A stretch of 64,000 bases of DNA from Deefgea tanakiae. Lineage in GTDB: Bacteria > Pseudomonadota > Gammaproteobacteria > Burkholderiales > Chitinibacteraceae. Every line of letters begins with the position of its first letter. The first letter of the stretch is position 1. Below the pieces are notes generated by a model. The model did not search any database and was not told the DNA's origin. It was given only the letters and a program-made list of their open reading frames with translations. The stretch is taken from positions 806,001 to 870,000 of the forward strand of contig NZ_CP081150.1 of assembly GCF_019665765.1 (NCBI RefSeq), written 5' to 3'. The position numbers and the translations under genes are program-made. Shown piece by piece: positions 25,372 to 33,872 of the stretch.

Positions 25372-25581
25372 CTACTTAAGTTTATTCCAATTATCGATGG
25401 CTTCTTTTTTGTTGATGCCTTGCTGACCAATGCCACTGCAATTGCCATTTTTACCAAGTTTGCTGCATTGAACCCAAAATCGATTCGAGCCGGCTTTGTG
25501 TTGTTCGGCGATGGCGCCGCACTTTGGGCAGGGTTTTGGAGTGGCGCGGCCGGTTTGGTCTGTGCTGGAAGTGGTGATCAT
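25372..25581 (-). CDS. Lar-like zinc-ribbon protein
   Basis: 69 residues from MITTSSTDQ. PKPCPKCGAIAEQHKAGSNRFWVQCSKLGKNGNC...INKKEAIDNWNKL has the layout of Lar/restriction-alleviation zinc-ribbon proteins: a CPxCG knuckle, W-V-x-C, a second Cys, and the closing EAI-x-x-WN. Lar proteins are mostly prophage-borne, but no phage genes are near. The start is uncertain because no strong ribosome binding site is seen; a longer frame reaches 25674. Confidence 0.6.
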   Translation of the reverse strand: MITTSSTDQTGRATPKPCPKCGAIAEQHKAGSNRFWVQCSKLGKNGNCSGIGQQGINKKEAIDNWNKLK

Positions 25582-25659
25582 GGTGAGATTTTCTACGCTA
25601 AAACGTAAGCTTACTCTGTTCCCCCAATTTTGACTGCTTAAAATTGTAATAAGAGATGA

Positions 25660-25687
25660 CAAAAGGGCGCTCATTGAGAGCGCCCTT
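25660..25687 (-). terminator. Terminator of the pnt operon
   Basis: Stem AAGGGCGCTC/GAGCGCCCTT with loop ATTGA, followed on the minus strand by a short T-run, 20 bp after pntB. Confidence 0.82.
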
Positions 25688-25707
25688 GTGCGTGTTGCGG
25701 CTGGCGA

Positions 25708-27075
25708 TTAATGCACCGCTTGCAGCATCCCTTCGACGACTTTCTTCGCGTCTCCAAACACCATCATCGTTTTATCCATATAAAACAGTTCGTTATCCAG
25801 CCCTGCGTAGCCGGCGCTCATCGAGCGTTTCACCACCATCACGGTGCGCGCTTTGTAGGCATCTAAAATCGGCATGCCGTAAATGCTACTGCTTGGATCG
25901 TTTTTGGCGGCTGGATTCACAACGTCATTCGCACCGATGACGAGCACCACGTCAGTACTGGAAAAATCGCTATTGATTTCTTCCATCTCAATCACTTTAT
26001 CGTAGGGTACTTCCGCCTCGGCCAAGAGCACATTCATGTGGCCGGGCATACGTCCTGCTACGGGGTGTATTGCATAGCGAACATCAACGCCGCGCTCTGT
26101 CAGTAAATCGGTTAATTCTTGTAGCGCATGCTGCGCGCGCGAAACCGCCAAACCGTAGCCGGGAATGATAATGACGCGTTCAGCATTTTCCATCAGGAAG
26201 GCTGCATCATCTGCTGAGCCAGAGCGATAGTTTTTCTGTGCGCTGCCAGCCGGGCCAGCTGCTGCGACTTCGGCACCAAAGCCACCGAGCAGTACGGAAA
26301 CGATGGAGCGGTTCATCGCTTTGCACATGATGTAGGACAGAATCGCGCCCGATGCACCAACACAAGCGCCAGCAATAATCAACACCGGATTGTTGAGCGT
26401 AAAACCAATCCCCGCCGCCGCCCATCCTGAGTAGGAATTGAGCATTGATACCACGACGGGCATGTCGGCGCCGCCAATCGGGATAATCAATAATACGCCC
26501 AGCGCCAGCGCAATCGCGACCATGGCGAGGAAGGCCACTTGGCTGCCTGTAGCGTAAAACGCAAAGCCAAGACCGACCATCGTGAGCGCAAGTAGTAGAT
26601 TGACCAGATGCTGGCCTTTAAAGTTAATCGCTCGCGCACCGAACTTGCCAGACAATTTACCGTAGGCGACGACCGATGCGGTAAAGGTAATCGCACCAAT
26701 AAATGCACCTAAAAATAGCTCGATTTGCTGCGCGCCAGTGTGGCTCATTCCGGTATGAAACACCGCAGCTACAGCGATCAGTACAGCAGACAAGCCCACC
26801 AAAGAATGCATCGCAGCGACCAGCTCTGGCATTGCTGTCATTGCTACGGTGCGGGCTTTATAAGCACCGACCACAGCACCCGCTGCCATCGATGCAACAA
26901 TCAGCCATACGACAGGGCTATTCGCAACAAAGAAGGTCGTGAGTACGGCAATCACCATGCCGACCATGCCGTATAAATTGCCGCGCAAGGCGGTTTTGGG
27001 TGATGAAAGTCCGCGTAGCGATAGGATAAATAATACGGCGGCAACTAAATAAAGGAAGCCAGTGAGATTAGTCAT
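25708..27075 (-). CDS. pntB: NAD(P) transhydrogenase subunit beta
   Basis: 455 residues. The N-terminal half has about eight or nine membrane helices, including [25 protein letters not shown]. The C-terminal NADP(H)-binding domain dIII carries [59 protein letters not shown] and [18 protein letters not shown]. With the alpha subunits it couples proton entry to hydride transfer from NADH to NADP+ at the inner membrane. Its start overlaps pntAB by 8 bp. Confidence 0.96.
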   Translation of the reverse strand: MTNLTGFLYLVAAVLFILSLRGLSSPKTALRGNLYGMVGMVIAVLTTFFVANSPVVWLIVASMAAGAVVGAYKARTVAMTAMPELVAAMHSLVGLSAVLIAVAAVFHTGMSHTGAQQIELFLGAFIGAITFTASVVAYGKLSGKFGARAINFKGQHLVNLLLALTMVGLGFAFYATGSQVAFLAMVAIALALGVLLIIPIGGADMPVVVSMLNSYSGWAAAGIGFTLNNPVLIIAGACVGASGAILSYIMCKAMNRSIVSVLLGGFGAEVAAAGPAGSAQKNYRSGSADDAAFLMENAERVIIIPGYGLAVSRAQHALQELTDLLTERGVDVRYAIHPVAGRMPGHMNVLLAEAEVPYDKVIEMEEINSDFSSTDVVLVIGANDVVNPAAKNDPSSSIYGMPILDAYKARTVMVVKRSMSAGYAGLDNELFYMDKTMMVFGDAKKVVEGMLQAVH

Positions 27076-27448
27076 TTGCAGCTCCTTTTTTCGATTTGAA
27101 CATGTCGAGCATGCGCTGGGTGACTAAAAAGCCGCCAAAAATATTAATGCTGGCAAGGAAAATCGCTATCGCGCCCAAGACGCTGGTGAGCGTAATTTGC
27201 TGCGCGTTAATATCGACCACTTGCAGCATCGCGCCGACGACGATGATGCCGGAAATGGCGTTGGTCACGGCCATCAAAGGCGTGTGAAGTGCGGGAGTCA
27301 CATTCCAAACGACGTGGTAGCCGACAAAAATGGCCAAGACAAAAATCGTTAAGCTGGCCATAAAGGGATCATTCATCATGGCTTCGGTGGGCAGTGGGTG
27401 AGCGGCGACCGAGTCCACCGCCGATGCGGCAAGGGCAAGTGTTGACAT
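27068..27448 (-). CDS. pntAB: NAD(P) transhydrogenase alpha subunit, membrane part
   Basis: 126 residues with three or four helices: [46 protein letters not shown]. This corresponds to the C-terminal membrane domain (dII part) of E. coli PntA, encoded here as a separate chain. It lies between pntAA (9-bp gap) and pntB (8-bp overlap). Confidence 0.93.
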   Translation of the reverse strand: MSTLALAASAVDSVAAHPLPTEAMMNDPFMASLTIFVLAIFVGYHVVWNVTPALHTPLMAVTNAISGIIVVGAMLQVVDINAQQITLTSVLGAIAIFLASINIFGGFLVTQRMLDMFKSKKGAAND

Positions 27449-27457
27449 TGATTTTCC

Positions 27458-28660
27458 TTAGGCTGGGATGGTGTCGATGATGGGGGCGTTGCTGCTGATG
27501 GCTGTTATCGCGGGGGGCGTTGCAGCCTCGCCAAAATAGATGCTGCCAGCATGCGTGACGCGGGTCGCTTGGACGATTTCATCATCTGATTGCGGTGCGT
27601 ACTGGCCTTCTTTGTTGGTCACTAGTCCTAAGAAGGTCAATACATTACGGGCAAACATGCTGGAAGCATCGGTTGCCATTAAGGCGGGAAGGTTGCTGTT
27701 GCCCACAATGGTGATGCCATTGTCGCTAATGACGACTTCATTGGCTTGGGAGAGCGGGCAATTACCGCCGCCATTCAAGCCCGTCCTCACTGCCATATCG
27801 ATAATCACGCTGCCCGATTTCATCGTCGCCACAGTGCTAGCCGGTATCAGTACGGGCGCGGGCTTGCCTGGAATCAGCGCTGTCGTGATGATGATGTCGG
27901 CTTGTGCTGCTTGTTGGGCAATGAGAGCGCTTTGCCGTTGGCGATAATCGGCCGACATTTCTTTGGCGTAGCCACCTGTGTGCTCGAAGGCTGCGCGCTC
28001 TTCATCGTTGAGTTCCACCTCGATAAATTTTGCGCCGAGTGATTCAACTTGCTCGCGCGTAGCAGGGCGCACATCAAAGACTTCCACAATGGCACCCAAG
28101 CGTTTAGCTGTGGCAATCGCCTGTAAACCCGCTACACCAGCACCCAAAATCAACACACGGGCTGGTTTCACCGAACCTGCAGCGGTCATAAACATCGGCA
28201 TAAAGCGTGGGAAGTATTGCACCGCCAGCAGCACTGCGCGGTAGCCCGCGATATTGGCTTGGCTGGACAAAATATCCATGCTTTGCCCACGCGTAATGCG
28301 GGGAATCAGTTCCAGCGCATAGGCATCGATTTGCTTGGCCGCTAAGGCGGCTAAGTACGGATAGCGGTAAATATCAAACTGGCAAACGAGTGCTGCGTTT
28401 TGAGGAATAAGCTCAATTTCTGATGTATCGGGCGCTTGAACTTTAAGAATAAGGGCTGCATCAATATACGTTGATGTCGTGTCGGCGCTGATTGTCGCTC
28501 CCGCAGCAAGGTAGTCGGCATCCTGCCAGTGCGCGGCAAAACCAGCGCCACTTTGCACGCGAACTTCATGCCCTTGCTTAATCAGTTTTTTGACCGTTTC
28601 TGGCGAGGCGGCAACCCGTGTCTCGCCGGCTTGATTTTCTTTTGGGATCACGATCAACAT
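27458..28660 (-). CDS. pntAA: NAD(P) transhydrogenase alpha subunit, NAD-binding part
   Basis: 400 residues, cytosolic domain dI. The opening IPKENQAGETRVAASPETVKKLIKQGHEV is shared with alanine dehydrogenases. The NAD fold is RVLILGAGVAGLQAIATAKRLGAIVEVFDVR, and the mobile-loop region includes KEMSADYRQRQ. It binds NAD(H) in the proton-translocating transhydrogenase. The split alpha subunit (AA + AB) is common in alpha- and betaproteobacteria. It is the first gene of the operon. Confidence 0.95.
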   Translation of the reverse strand: MLIVIPKENQAGETRVAASPETVKKLIKQGHEVRVQSGAGFAAHWQDADYLAAGATISADTTSTYIDAALILKVQAPDTSEIELIPQNAALVCQFDIYRYPYLAALAAKQIDAYALELIPRITRGQSMDILSSQANIAGYRAVLLAVQYFPRFMPMFMTAAGSVKPARVLILGAGVAGLQAIATAKRLGAIVEVFDVRPATREQVESLGAKFIEVELNDEERAAFEHTGGYAKEMSADYRQRQSALIAQQAAQADIIITTALIPGKPAPVLIPASTVATMKSGSVIIDMAVRTGLNGGGNCPLSQANEVVISDNGITIVGNSNLPALMATDASSMFARNVLTFLGLVTNKEGQYAPQSDDEIVQATRVTHAGSIYFGEAATPPAITAISSNAPIIDTIPA

Positions 28661-28742
28661 CTTGTATTCAGCCCTGTGCGCGGTGAAAGATGTTGATATT
28701 TAGCCCTATGTAGGTAGTCCAGTTTTTGATACAAGACAATCT

Positions 28743-28757
28743 AGGTAAAAACCCTAG
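28743..28757. promoter_or_regulatory. Imperfect palindrome in pntAA upstream region
   Basis: AGGTAAAAACCCTAG, about 83 bp upstream of pntAA. A similar GGGTTTTTACCC lies upstream of yqhA (22640-22651). It could be a shared regulator site; unproven. Confidence 0.25.
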
Positions 28758-28836
28758 GCAATCTTCGTTTGCGCTAGCGCAATAAATGTTGGCTGAATAA
28801 ATATTTAACACAAACGCTATTGATAATAATTCGCAT

Positions 28837-28855
28837 TTGCATGATAATCATTCTC
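28837..28855. promoter_or_regulatory. Fur box upstream of the DUF2325 gene
   Basis: Matches 14 of 19 positions of the Fur consensus, including the run ATGATAATCATT. A second, weaker GATAAT hexamer lies just upstream at 28822-28827. It is 30 bp before the chosen start codon. Confidence 0.75.
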
Positions 28856-28884
28856 ATCTTAATACAAACTTACGAGTGCGATGA

Positions 28885-29218
28885 TATGAATGCTTATTTG
28901 GTAGGGGCTGATGCCCTAGGAAATATTCCTCAATTGCTCGCAGAGCACGGCATTTCTGTGCAAAAGCACGTGAGTGGCCGCAATGTGGCGCATCAGCGCA
29001 AACCACCTAGCCTCAATGGTGCCGATCTACTAATTTTGTTTACCGATTTTTTAAGCCACAACGTGATGAAGGCGTATCGCGAGTTAGCCAATGAAGAAAA
29101 CGTACGTTTTGTGGCCTGCCGCCGCTCAGTCTGTGCATTAAGCCAATCGTTAGAAAAGATAGGTGAAGTAAGAGATTGTACGCAGTGCCCAAATAGAAAA
29201 ACCAAGAAATGCCGCTAA
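28885..29218 (+). CDS. DUF2325 protein, probably iron-regulated
   Basis: About 110 residues from ATG 28885; an earlier in-frame start at 28820 would run through the Fur box. MNAYLVGADALGNIPQLLAEHGISVQKHVSGRN, ADLLILFTDFLSHNVMKAYRELA and VRFVACRRSVCALSQSLEKI match DUF2325. The C-terminal CTQCPNRKTKKC adds Cys pairs that could bind metal. DUF2325 genes often stand near iron-uptake genes; this one is alone behind a Fur box, so repression by iron is the likely control. Its function is unknown. Confidence 0.82.
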
Positions 29219-29275
29219 TCGAAAGCACTGGCCAGTAGTTTGAAATTTGAGTATCTGATTTGGATTGATGAATAG

Positions 29276-29322
29276 AGTATAGGGCCGGAAGCTTTGAAAA
29301 TATTTACTTTCAGCCCTATACT
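29276..29322. terminator. Inverted repeat between DUF2325 gene and gltL
   Basis: Perfect 10-bp arms AGTATAGGGC/GCCCTATACT separated by 27 bp, between convergent genes. No T-run is present, so it is only a candidate terminator. Confidence 0.45.
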
Positions 29323-29359
29323 TAATAAACTTGCAAGATGGCAAACACCTACGAGTCAA

Positions 29360-30088
29360 TCAGTGCTGTAAAATCTTTGATAAGAAATGTTGCGCGCGCT
29401 CACCACGTGGCGTACCAAAAAAATCTTCTTTACTGCAATCCTCTTCGATTCGGCCACCATCCATAAAAATCACTCGATTGGCGACACGCCGTGCAAAACC
29501 CATTTCATGGGTCACGCACATCATCGTCATTCCTTCGCGCGCGAGCTCGGTCATCACGTCGAGCACTTCATTGACCATTTCAGGATCGAGCGCACTGGTT
29601 GGCTCATCAAATAGCATTGCAATTGGATTCATTGCAAGCGCGCGAGCAATCGCCACGCGTTGCTGCTGGCCGCCTGAGAGTTGGCCTGGGAATTTGGCCG
29701 CTTGCGCGCTTAAACCTACCCGATCTAATAATTGCATACCTTTGCTACGCGCTTCATCGCTGCTCCTGTTCAGCACGCGTTGCTGAGCCAACATTAAGTT
29801 TTCGATAATTGATAGGTGTGGAAATAATTCAAAATTTTGAAATACCATCCCAATTTTTGAGCGTAATTTGGGTAAATCAGTATCGGGTAGACCGACCGAA
29901 GTGCCATCAAAAATAATCTCACCTTTTTGAAAAGGCTCAAGGGCATTGACGCATTTAATCAGTGTTGATTTACCAGACCCAGATGGTCCACACACGACGA
30001 CAACTTCGCCTTTTTTAATATCTGCACTGCAATCGGTTAAAACCTGAAAATCACCATACCACTTGCTGATATTTTTAATTGAAATCAT
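29360..30088 (-). CDS. gltL: Glutamate/aspartate ABC transporter ATP-binding protein
   Basis: 242 residues. It has Walker [17 protein letters not shown]-loop [15 protein letters not shown] signature [15 protein letters not shown], Walker [15 protein letters not shown] and switch His VTHEMGFAR. It belongs to the polar amino acid (GlnQ/GltL) subfamily. It is the last gene of gltIJKL and overlaps gltK by 4 bp. It powers import across the inner membrane. Confidence 0.94.
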   Translation of the reverse strand: MISIKNISKWYGDFQVLTDCSADIKKGEVVVVCGPSGSGKSTLIKCVNALEPFQKGEIIFDGTSVGLPDTDLPKLRSKIGMVFQNFELFPHLSIIENLMLAQQRVLNRSSDEARSKGMQLLDRVGLSAQAAKFPGQLSGGQQQRVAIARALAMNPIAMLFDEPTSALDPEMVNEVLDVMTELAREGMTMMCVTHEMGFARRVANRVIFMDGGRIEEDCSKEDFFGTPRGERAQHFLSKILQH

Positions 30089-30750
30089 ACGCTAAGCCTC
30101 TTGTTTAAACGCGTGACTAATGTTGACGCGCTAAAGCTAATTAGGAAATAAATTAATCCTGCAAAGAGTAAAAACTCATGCGGTTGGCCAATAATATCGC
30201 CGCGTGAACGTGCGGTATTTAAAAAGTCCATAATACCAACGGCATAAACCAAGGATGTATCCTGAAATAAAATAATCGATTGCTGAAGTAATAAAGGCAT
30301 CATTTTTCGAAATGCTTGCGGCAGAATAATTAATTGCATAGCTTGGCGATAATTCATCCCTAAAGCATATGCAGCATTGATTTGCCCCTTACCAATAGAT
30401 TGAATGCCGGCTCGAACAATTTCGCAAAAATAAGCCGCTTCAAAAAGCATAAATGCGATCAAACACGATGTCAGTGCACCAATAGGCCTATTGGTACCAG
30501 TGACCCAGCCAATAATGAAAGGCACCATAAAGTAAAACCAGGTGATCACCAACAACAGCGGAATCGATCGGAAATAATTGACGTAAAAACCAGCTAGATT
30601 TGCAAGTAAGCTATTTTTGGAAAGCCGTGCTAACGCTAATAAAGTACCAATTGCAACACCACCAATCACGGCCATAATCGTGAGTTTGACAGTGACCCAT
30701 AAGCCTTCCATCATGCTCGGCAAGGCTGGAATAATATTTGAGAAATCCAT
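30085..30750 (-). CDS. gltK: Glutamate/aspartate ABC transporter permease GltK
   Basis: 221 residues with about five helices: [35 protein letters not shown], then the EAA loop [43 protein letters not shown]. It is a His/Glu/Gln-type permease (HisMQ family). It overlaps its neighbours on both sides, pointing to coupled translation. Confidence 0.93.
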   Translation of the reverse strand: MDFSNIIPALPSMMEGLWVTVKLTIMAVIGGVAIGTLLALARLSKNSLLANLAGFYVNYFRSIPLLLVITWFYFMVPFIIGWVTGTNRPIGALTSCLIAFMLFEAAYFCEIVRAGIQSIGKGQINAAYALGMNYRQAMQLIILPQAFRKMMPLLLQQSIILFQDTSLVYAVGIMDFLNTARSRGDIIGQPHEFLLFAGLIYFLISFSASTLVTRLNKRLSV

Positions 30751-31496
30751 TATTTACCTCCCAGTGCAATTAAGCCCGGTACTTGAACTCGTTTCTCAAC
30801 CCAGCGCATCAACAGCATTAAGCTCATATTGAGAGTGAAGTAAATCAAAGTAGCGAGGGTAAATGCTTCAAATAGATTGGCAGTAAATTCGGCTGTTTGC
30901 TTGGTTTGAGCAAGGAGTTCCATTAAACCAATCAGTGAGGCAACGGATGAATTTTTGAATACATTCAAAAATTCACTGGTCATTGGAGGAATGATAATTC
31001 GAAAAGCCTGGGGTAATAAAACGTCTTTATAGAGCTGTGGCAATGAGAGACCTAATGCCAGTGCGGCATTGGTTTGCCCTTTAGATAAGGCTTGAATCCC
31101 TGTGCGAACTTGTTCTGCTACGCGAGCCGCCGTAAATAGGCCCAAACATATGATGGTGCTAATAAATGCGCTGGTCGCTGGATTTAAATCCTGTTTAAAC
31201 CAGGTCTGCAAATTTTCAGGTAAATAATCGGGTACCATAAAGTACCAGATGAATAATTGAACTAATAAGGGTACATTGCGAAATAGGGCAACATATGCGG
31301 CGGCAATTCGTGATAAAAAATGGCCAGGTAAAGTACGCGCAACACCAATGATGGTGCCTAGACTGAGCGCAATTATCCAACTACAGAGCGCAAGCGCAAT
31401 TGTCCAGCCCAAGCCCGTGATAAACCAATGTAAATAAATTTCTGTGCCAATGCCGGTGGGCTTAAAAAATACGCCCCAGTCCCAGTGATAATTCAT
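30750..31496 (-). CDS. gltJ: Glutamate/aspartate ABC transporter permease GltJ
   Basis: 248 residues. The N-terminal MNYHWDWGVFFKPTGIGTEIYLHWFITGLGWTIALAL is characteristic of GltJ. Later come FRNVPLLVQLFIWYFMVPDYLP and the EAA loop RTGIQALSKGQTNAALALGLSLPQLYKDVLLPQAFR. It pairs with GltK to form the channel. A hairpin-bearing gap of 182 bp separates it from gltI. Confidence 0.93.
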   Translation of the reverse strand: MNYHWDWGVFFKPTGIGTEIYLHWFITGLGWTIALALCSWIIALSLGTIIGVARTLPGHFLSRIAAAYVALFRNVPLLVQLFIWYFMVPDYLPENLQTWFKQDLNPATSAFISTIICLGLFTAARVAEQVRTGIQALSKGQTNAALALGLSLPQLYKDVLLPQAFRIIIPPMTSEFLNVFKNSSVASLIGLMELLAQTKQTAEFTANLFEAFTLATLIYFTLNMSLMLLMRWVEKRVQVPGLIALGGK

Positions 31497-31546
31497 TATT
31501 TGAGTCTCCCAAAACGTCGCAATTGATTAGGCCAAAATATAAATTC

Positions 31547-31586
31547 CCCAGCCAATCATCAGATTAAATCCTGAGATTGAGCTGGG
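31547..31586. repeat. Hairpin between gltI and gltJ
   Basis: CCCAGC at 31547-31552 pairs with GCTGGG at 31581-31586, with further inner pairing (CAATC/GATTG-like). No T-run follows. Such stems often protect the binding-protein mRNA and raise gltI output over the permease genes; that role is inference here. Confidence 0.5.
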
Positions 31587-31678
31587 AAAATTATTTTAAT
31601 GCGCACAAGCTGAAGCTGATCGCAGTAATATTGCTCGCGATTACGCTAAGCTAAAGCACATGGCTATGCGTATTTTGT

Positions 31679-32578
31679 TTACATTTGTTCTGCAGATTTA
31701 TCAGTTGGGTTGGCAATGAGTTGTTTTAATTCATCTGACATTGGGAAGTTCAGATTTAAGCCTTTCGGTGGAACCGGGCTTAAGAACCATCGTTTGTAAA
31801 TCGTATTGACTTCACCTGATTTAAAGGTGCTCGCGAGTGCATTATCAACGACCTTTTTGAAGGCTGGATCATCTTTACGCATCATGCAGCCGTAAATTTC
31901 ATTCGATTGTGATTTGCCGACAATGGCCCAATCGCTTGGTTTTTTCGCTTTGGCCATTTCACCCGCAAGCAGAGCGTCGTCCATCATAAAGGCGACTGCA
32001 CGACCCGATTCAAGCATCAGAAATGATTCGCCATGGTCCTTGGCGCTAATGATATTCATGCCCATTTTTTTCTCATCGTTCATTTTTTTCAAAATGCGCT
32101 CTGAGGTCGTACCTGCGGTGGTCACTACATTTTTGCCTGCAAGGTCGGCAAAATCTTTATAGGGACTGTCTTTTCTGACCAGCAGGCGGGTACCAATTTC
32201 AAAAATACCTAATGAAAAAGCCACTTGTTTTTGACGTTCTAGATTATTGGTCGTAGAGCCGCATTCAAAATCTACGGTGCCATTTTGAACTAGCGGAATC
32301 CTTGTTTGCGAGGTTACCAAATTGTAGCGTACCGTCAAATTAGGCATTTTCAATTCTTGCTTAATGGCATCAACGATTTTGCTCGATAAGTCTGCAGAAT
32401 ACCCAATCGGTTTGCTGTCGTTGGCTAGATACGAAAAAGGGATCGAAGAGTCACGATGGCCAAGCACAATCACACCGCTGTCTTTGATTTTCTTTAAAGT
32501 GCCGCTAAGTTCTTGTGCGCCAACATGGGCGGTACAAAGCAAGGAAATGGCAAGTGCAAGTGGGTATCTAGCTTTCAT
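31679..32578 (-). CDS. gltI: Glutamate/aspartate periplasmic binding protein
   Basis: 299 residues with a signal peptide (MKARYPLALAISLLCTAHVGAQ). ELSGTLKKIKDSGVIVLGHRDSSIPFSYLANDSKPIGYSADLSSKIVDAIKQEL is the GltI opening, followed by RIPLVQNGTVDFECGSTTNNLERQKQVAFS and the C-terminal YKRWFLSPVPPKGLNLNFPMS. It captures glutamate and aspartate for GltJKL. GGAG lies upstream of its ATG. Confidence 0.94.
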   Translation of the reverse strand: MKARYPLALAISLLCTAHVGAQELSGTLKKIKDSGVIVLGHRDSSIPFSYLANDSKPIGYSADLSSKIVDAIKQELKMPNLTVRYNLVTSQTRIPLVQNGTVDFECGSTTNNLERQKQVAFSLGIFEIGTRLLVRKDSPYKDFADLAGKNVVTTAGTTSERILKKMNDEKKMGMNIISAKDHGESFLMLESGRAVAFMMDDALLAGEMAKAKKPSDWAIVGKSQSNEIYGCMMRKDDPAFKKVVDNALASTFKSGEVNTIYKRWFLSPVPPKGLNLNFPMSDELKQLIANPTDKSAEQM

Positions 32579-32813
32579 TACAGTGCTACTCCAATTTAAG
32601 GGTCGGCTTGGAGTATAGGTAGATATCCTTGTAAGGGCATATAGGAATTAGCACCTAGGGGAATTTAATTATGATGTTTGACTCACTACAAATAATGGCT
32701 AGAGGGTATATTGCTGTAGGTAATGAATAAAAAAGGTTTTATTAATATACCCGTCGAAGGCAGCCCTATGGGCTGAAGTGGCGGTGCGCGATTGCCCTGC
32801 ACACGAATAAGTC
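32579..32813. other. Intergenic region between gltI promoter side and mutY end
   Basis: 235 bases without a gene. They hold the gltI promoter side, palindrome copy 6 (32706-32750), an extra half-site AATGGCTAGAGGGTATAT just left of it, and a small hairpin CAGCCC TAT GGGCTG at 32762-32776. Confidence 0.5.
32706..32750. repeat. 45-bp palindromic repeat, copy 6
   Basis: Begins GTATATTGCTGTAGGTAAT and ends in TTTTATTAATATAC; outer pairing extends to GGGTATATT/AATATACCC (32704-32752). The inner right arm has diverged. Confidence 0.65.
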
Positions 32814-33872
32814 CTACTTGAGCGCGTTGATGATTTTGCGCAGTGGCGTTGGGATGCCTGCGGCTAAAGCCGCTTGAATAGAAAACCATGCCGTTTGATC
32901 TTCGCGCAGCGTGCTGCTGCCGATTAAATAGGCTGGTTGTGGGGTGATGGTCAGGCGATAGTGGGTAAACACGTGCACAAACTCGGGTAAAGCCGGTTCC
33001 AGTTCGATTTCTAGGCCAAAGCGAGATTGCATTTGCTCATTGGCTGATAAAGTCGTGGCGACCTCAGGCAGGCTCCATAGTCCACCCCAAATCCCTGTGG
33101 GTGGACGACGCTCTAACAAGATTTGACCTGAGTCGTTTTGCAGCAAAACCATCACCGTTGATTTTTCTGGGATGGTTTTTTTGGGTTTCTTAGTCGGTAA
33201 TTCTGCTTGGCGACCGCTTAGGCGCGCTTGGCAGTCGGCATTGAGGGGGCAGGTCAAGCATATTGGATTTTTCGGTGTGCAGATCGTTGCGCCCAAATCC
33301 ATCAAGCCTTGCGTGTGCGCTTTGATGGCGGCTGCAGCGAGCATTTTATTTTTATTTGGCTCGGGTAAAAGCGCTTCAGCTAAGGTCCACAATTGATTTT
33401 CAATTGTTTTCACGCCTGGAAAACCCTCAATCCCTGCCCAGCGCGTAAGAACGCGTTTGACATTGCCATCCAAGATCGCAGCACGCGTACCATAAGAAAA
33501 CGCCGCAATCGCAGCGGCCGTGCTGCGGCCAATGCCGGGTAGGGTGGCTATCAACGTTGGATCGCTTGGAAATTGGCCACCAAAGTCACGCACTACTGCT
33601 TGTGCGCAAGCATGCAGATTGCGCGCACGCGTGTAATAACCCAGTCCACTCCAGAGTGCCAACACATCATCAAGTGGCGCAGCAGCTAAGTCGGCGAGCG
33701 TTGGAAAACGCGCCAAAAATCGTGGGTAATAATCGAGTACCGTCGTCACCTGCGTTTGCTGCAGCATGATTTCTGATAGCCAAACGTGGTAGCCATCATC
33801 CACTTGCCACGGTAAATGATGACGACCAAATTCGCGCTGCCATTGAGTCAGTCGGGATGAAAAATCATTCAT
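32814..33872 (-). CDS. mutY: A/G-specific adenine DNA glycosylase
   Basis: 352 residues. It removes adenine paired with 8-oxoguanine. The catalytic Glu is in WLSEIMLQQTQV and the catalytic Asp in ILDGNVKRVL; the helix-hairpin-helix is LPGIGRSTAAAI. The [4Fe-4S] cluster motif CTPKNPICLTCPLNADC has the usual C-x6-C-x2-C-x5-C spacing. The C-terminal NUDIX-like domain recognises 8-oxoG. Its start overlaps the AsmA stop by one base (TAATG), so the two are coupled. Confidence 0.95.
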   Translation of the reverse strand: MNDFSSRLTQWQREFGRHHLPWQVDDGYHVWLSEIMLQQTQVTTVLDYYPRFLARFPTLADLAAAPLDDVLALWSGLGYYTRARNLHACAQAVVRDFGGQFPSDPTLIATLPGIGRSTAAAIAAFSYGTRAAILDGNVKRVLTRWAGIEGFPGVKTIENQLWTLAEALLPEPNKNKMLAAAAIKAHTQGLMDLGATICTPKNPICLTCPLNADCQARLSGRQAELPTKKPKKTIPEKSTVMVLLQNDSGQILLERRPPTGIWGGLWSLPEVATTLSANEQMQSRFGLEIELEPALPEFVHVFTHYRLTITPQPAYLIGSSTLREDQTAWFSIQAALAAGIPTPLRKIINALK

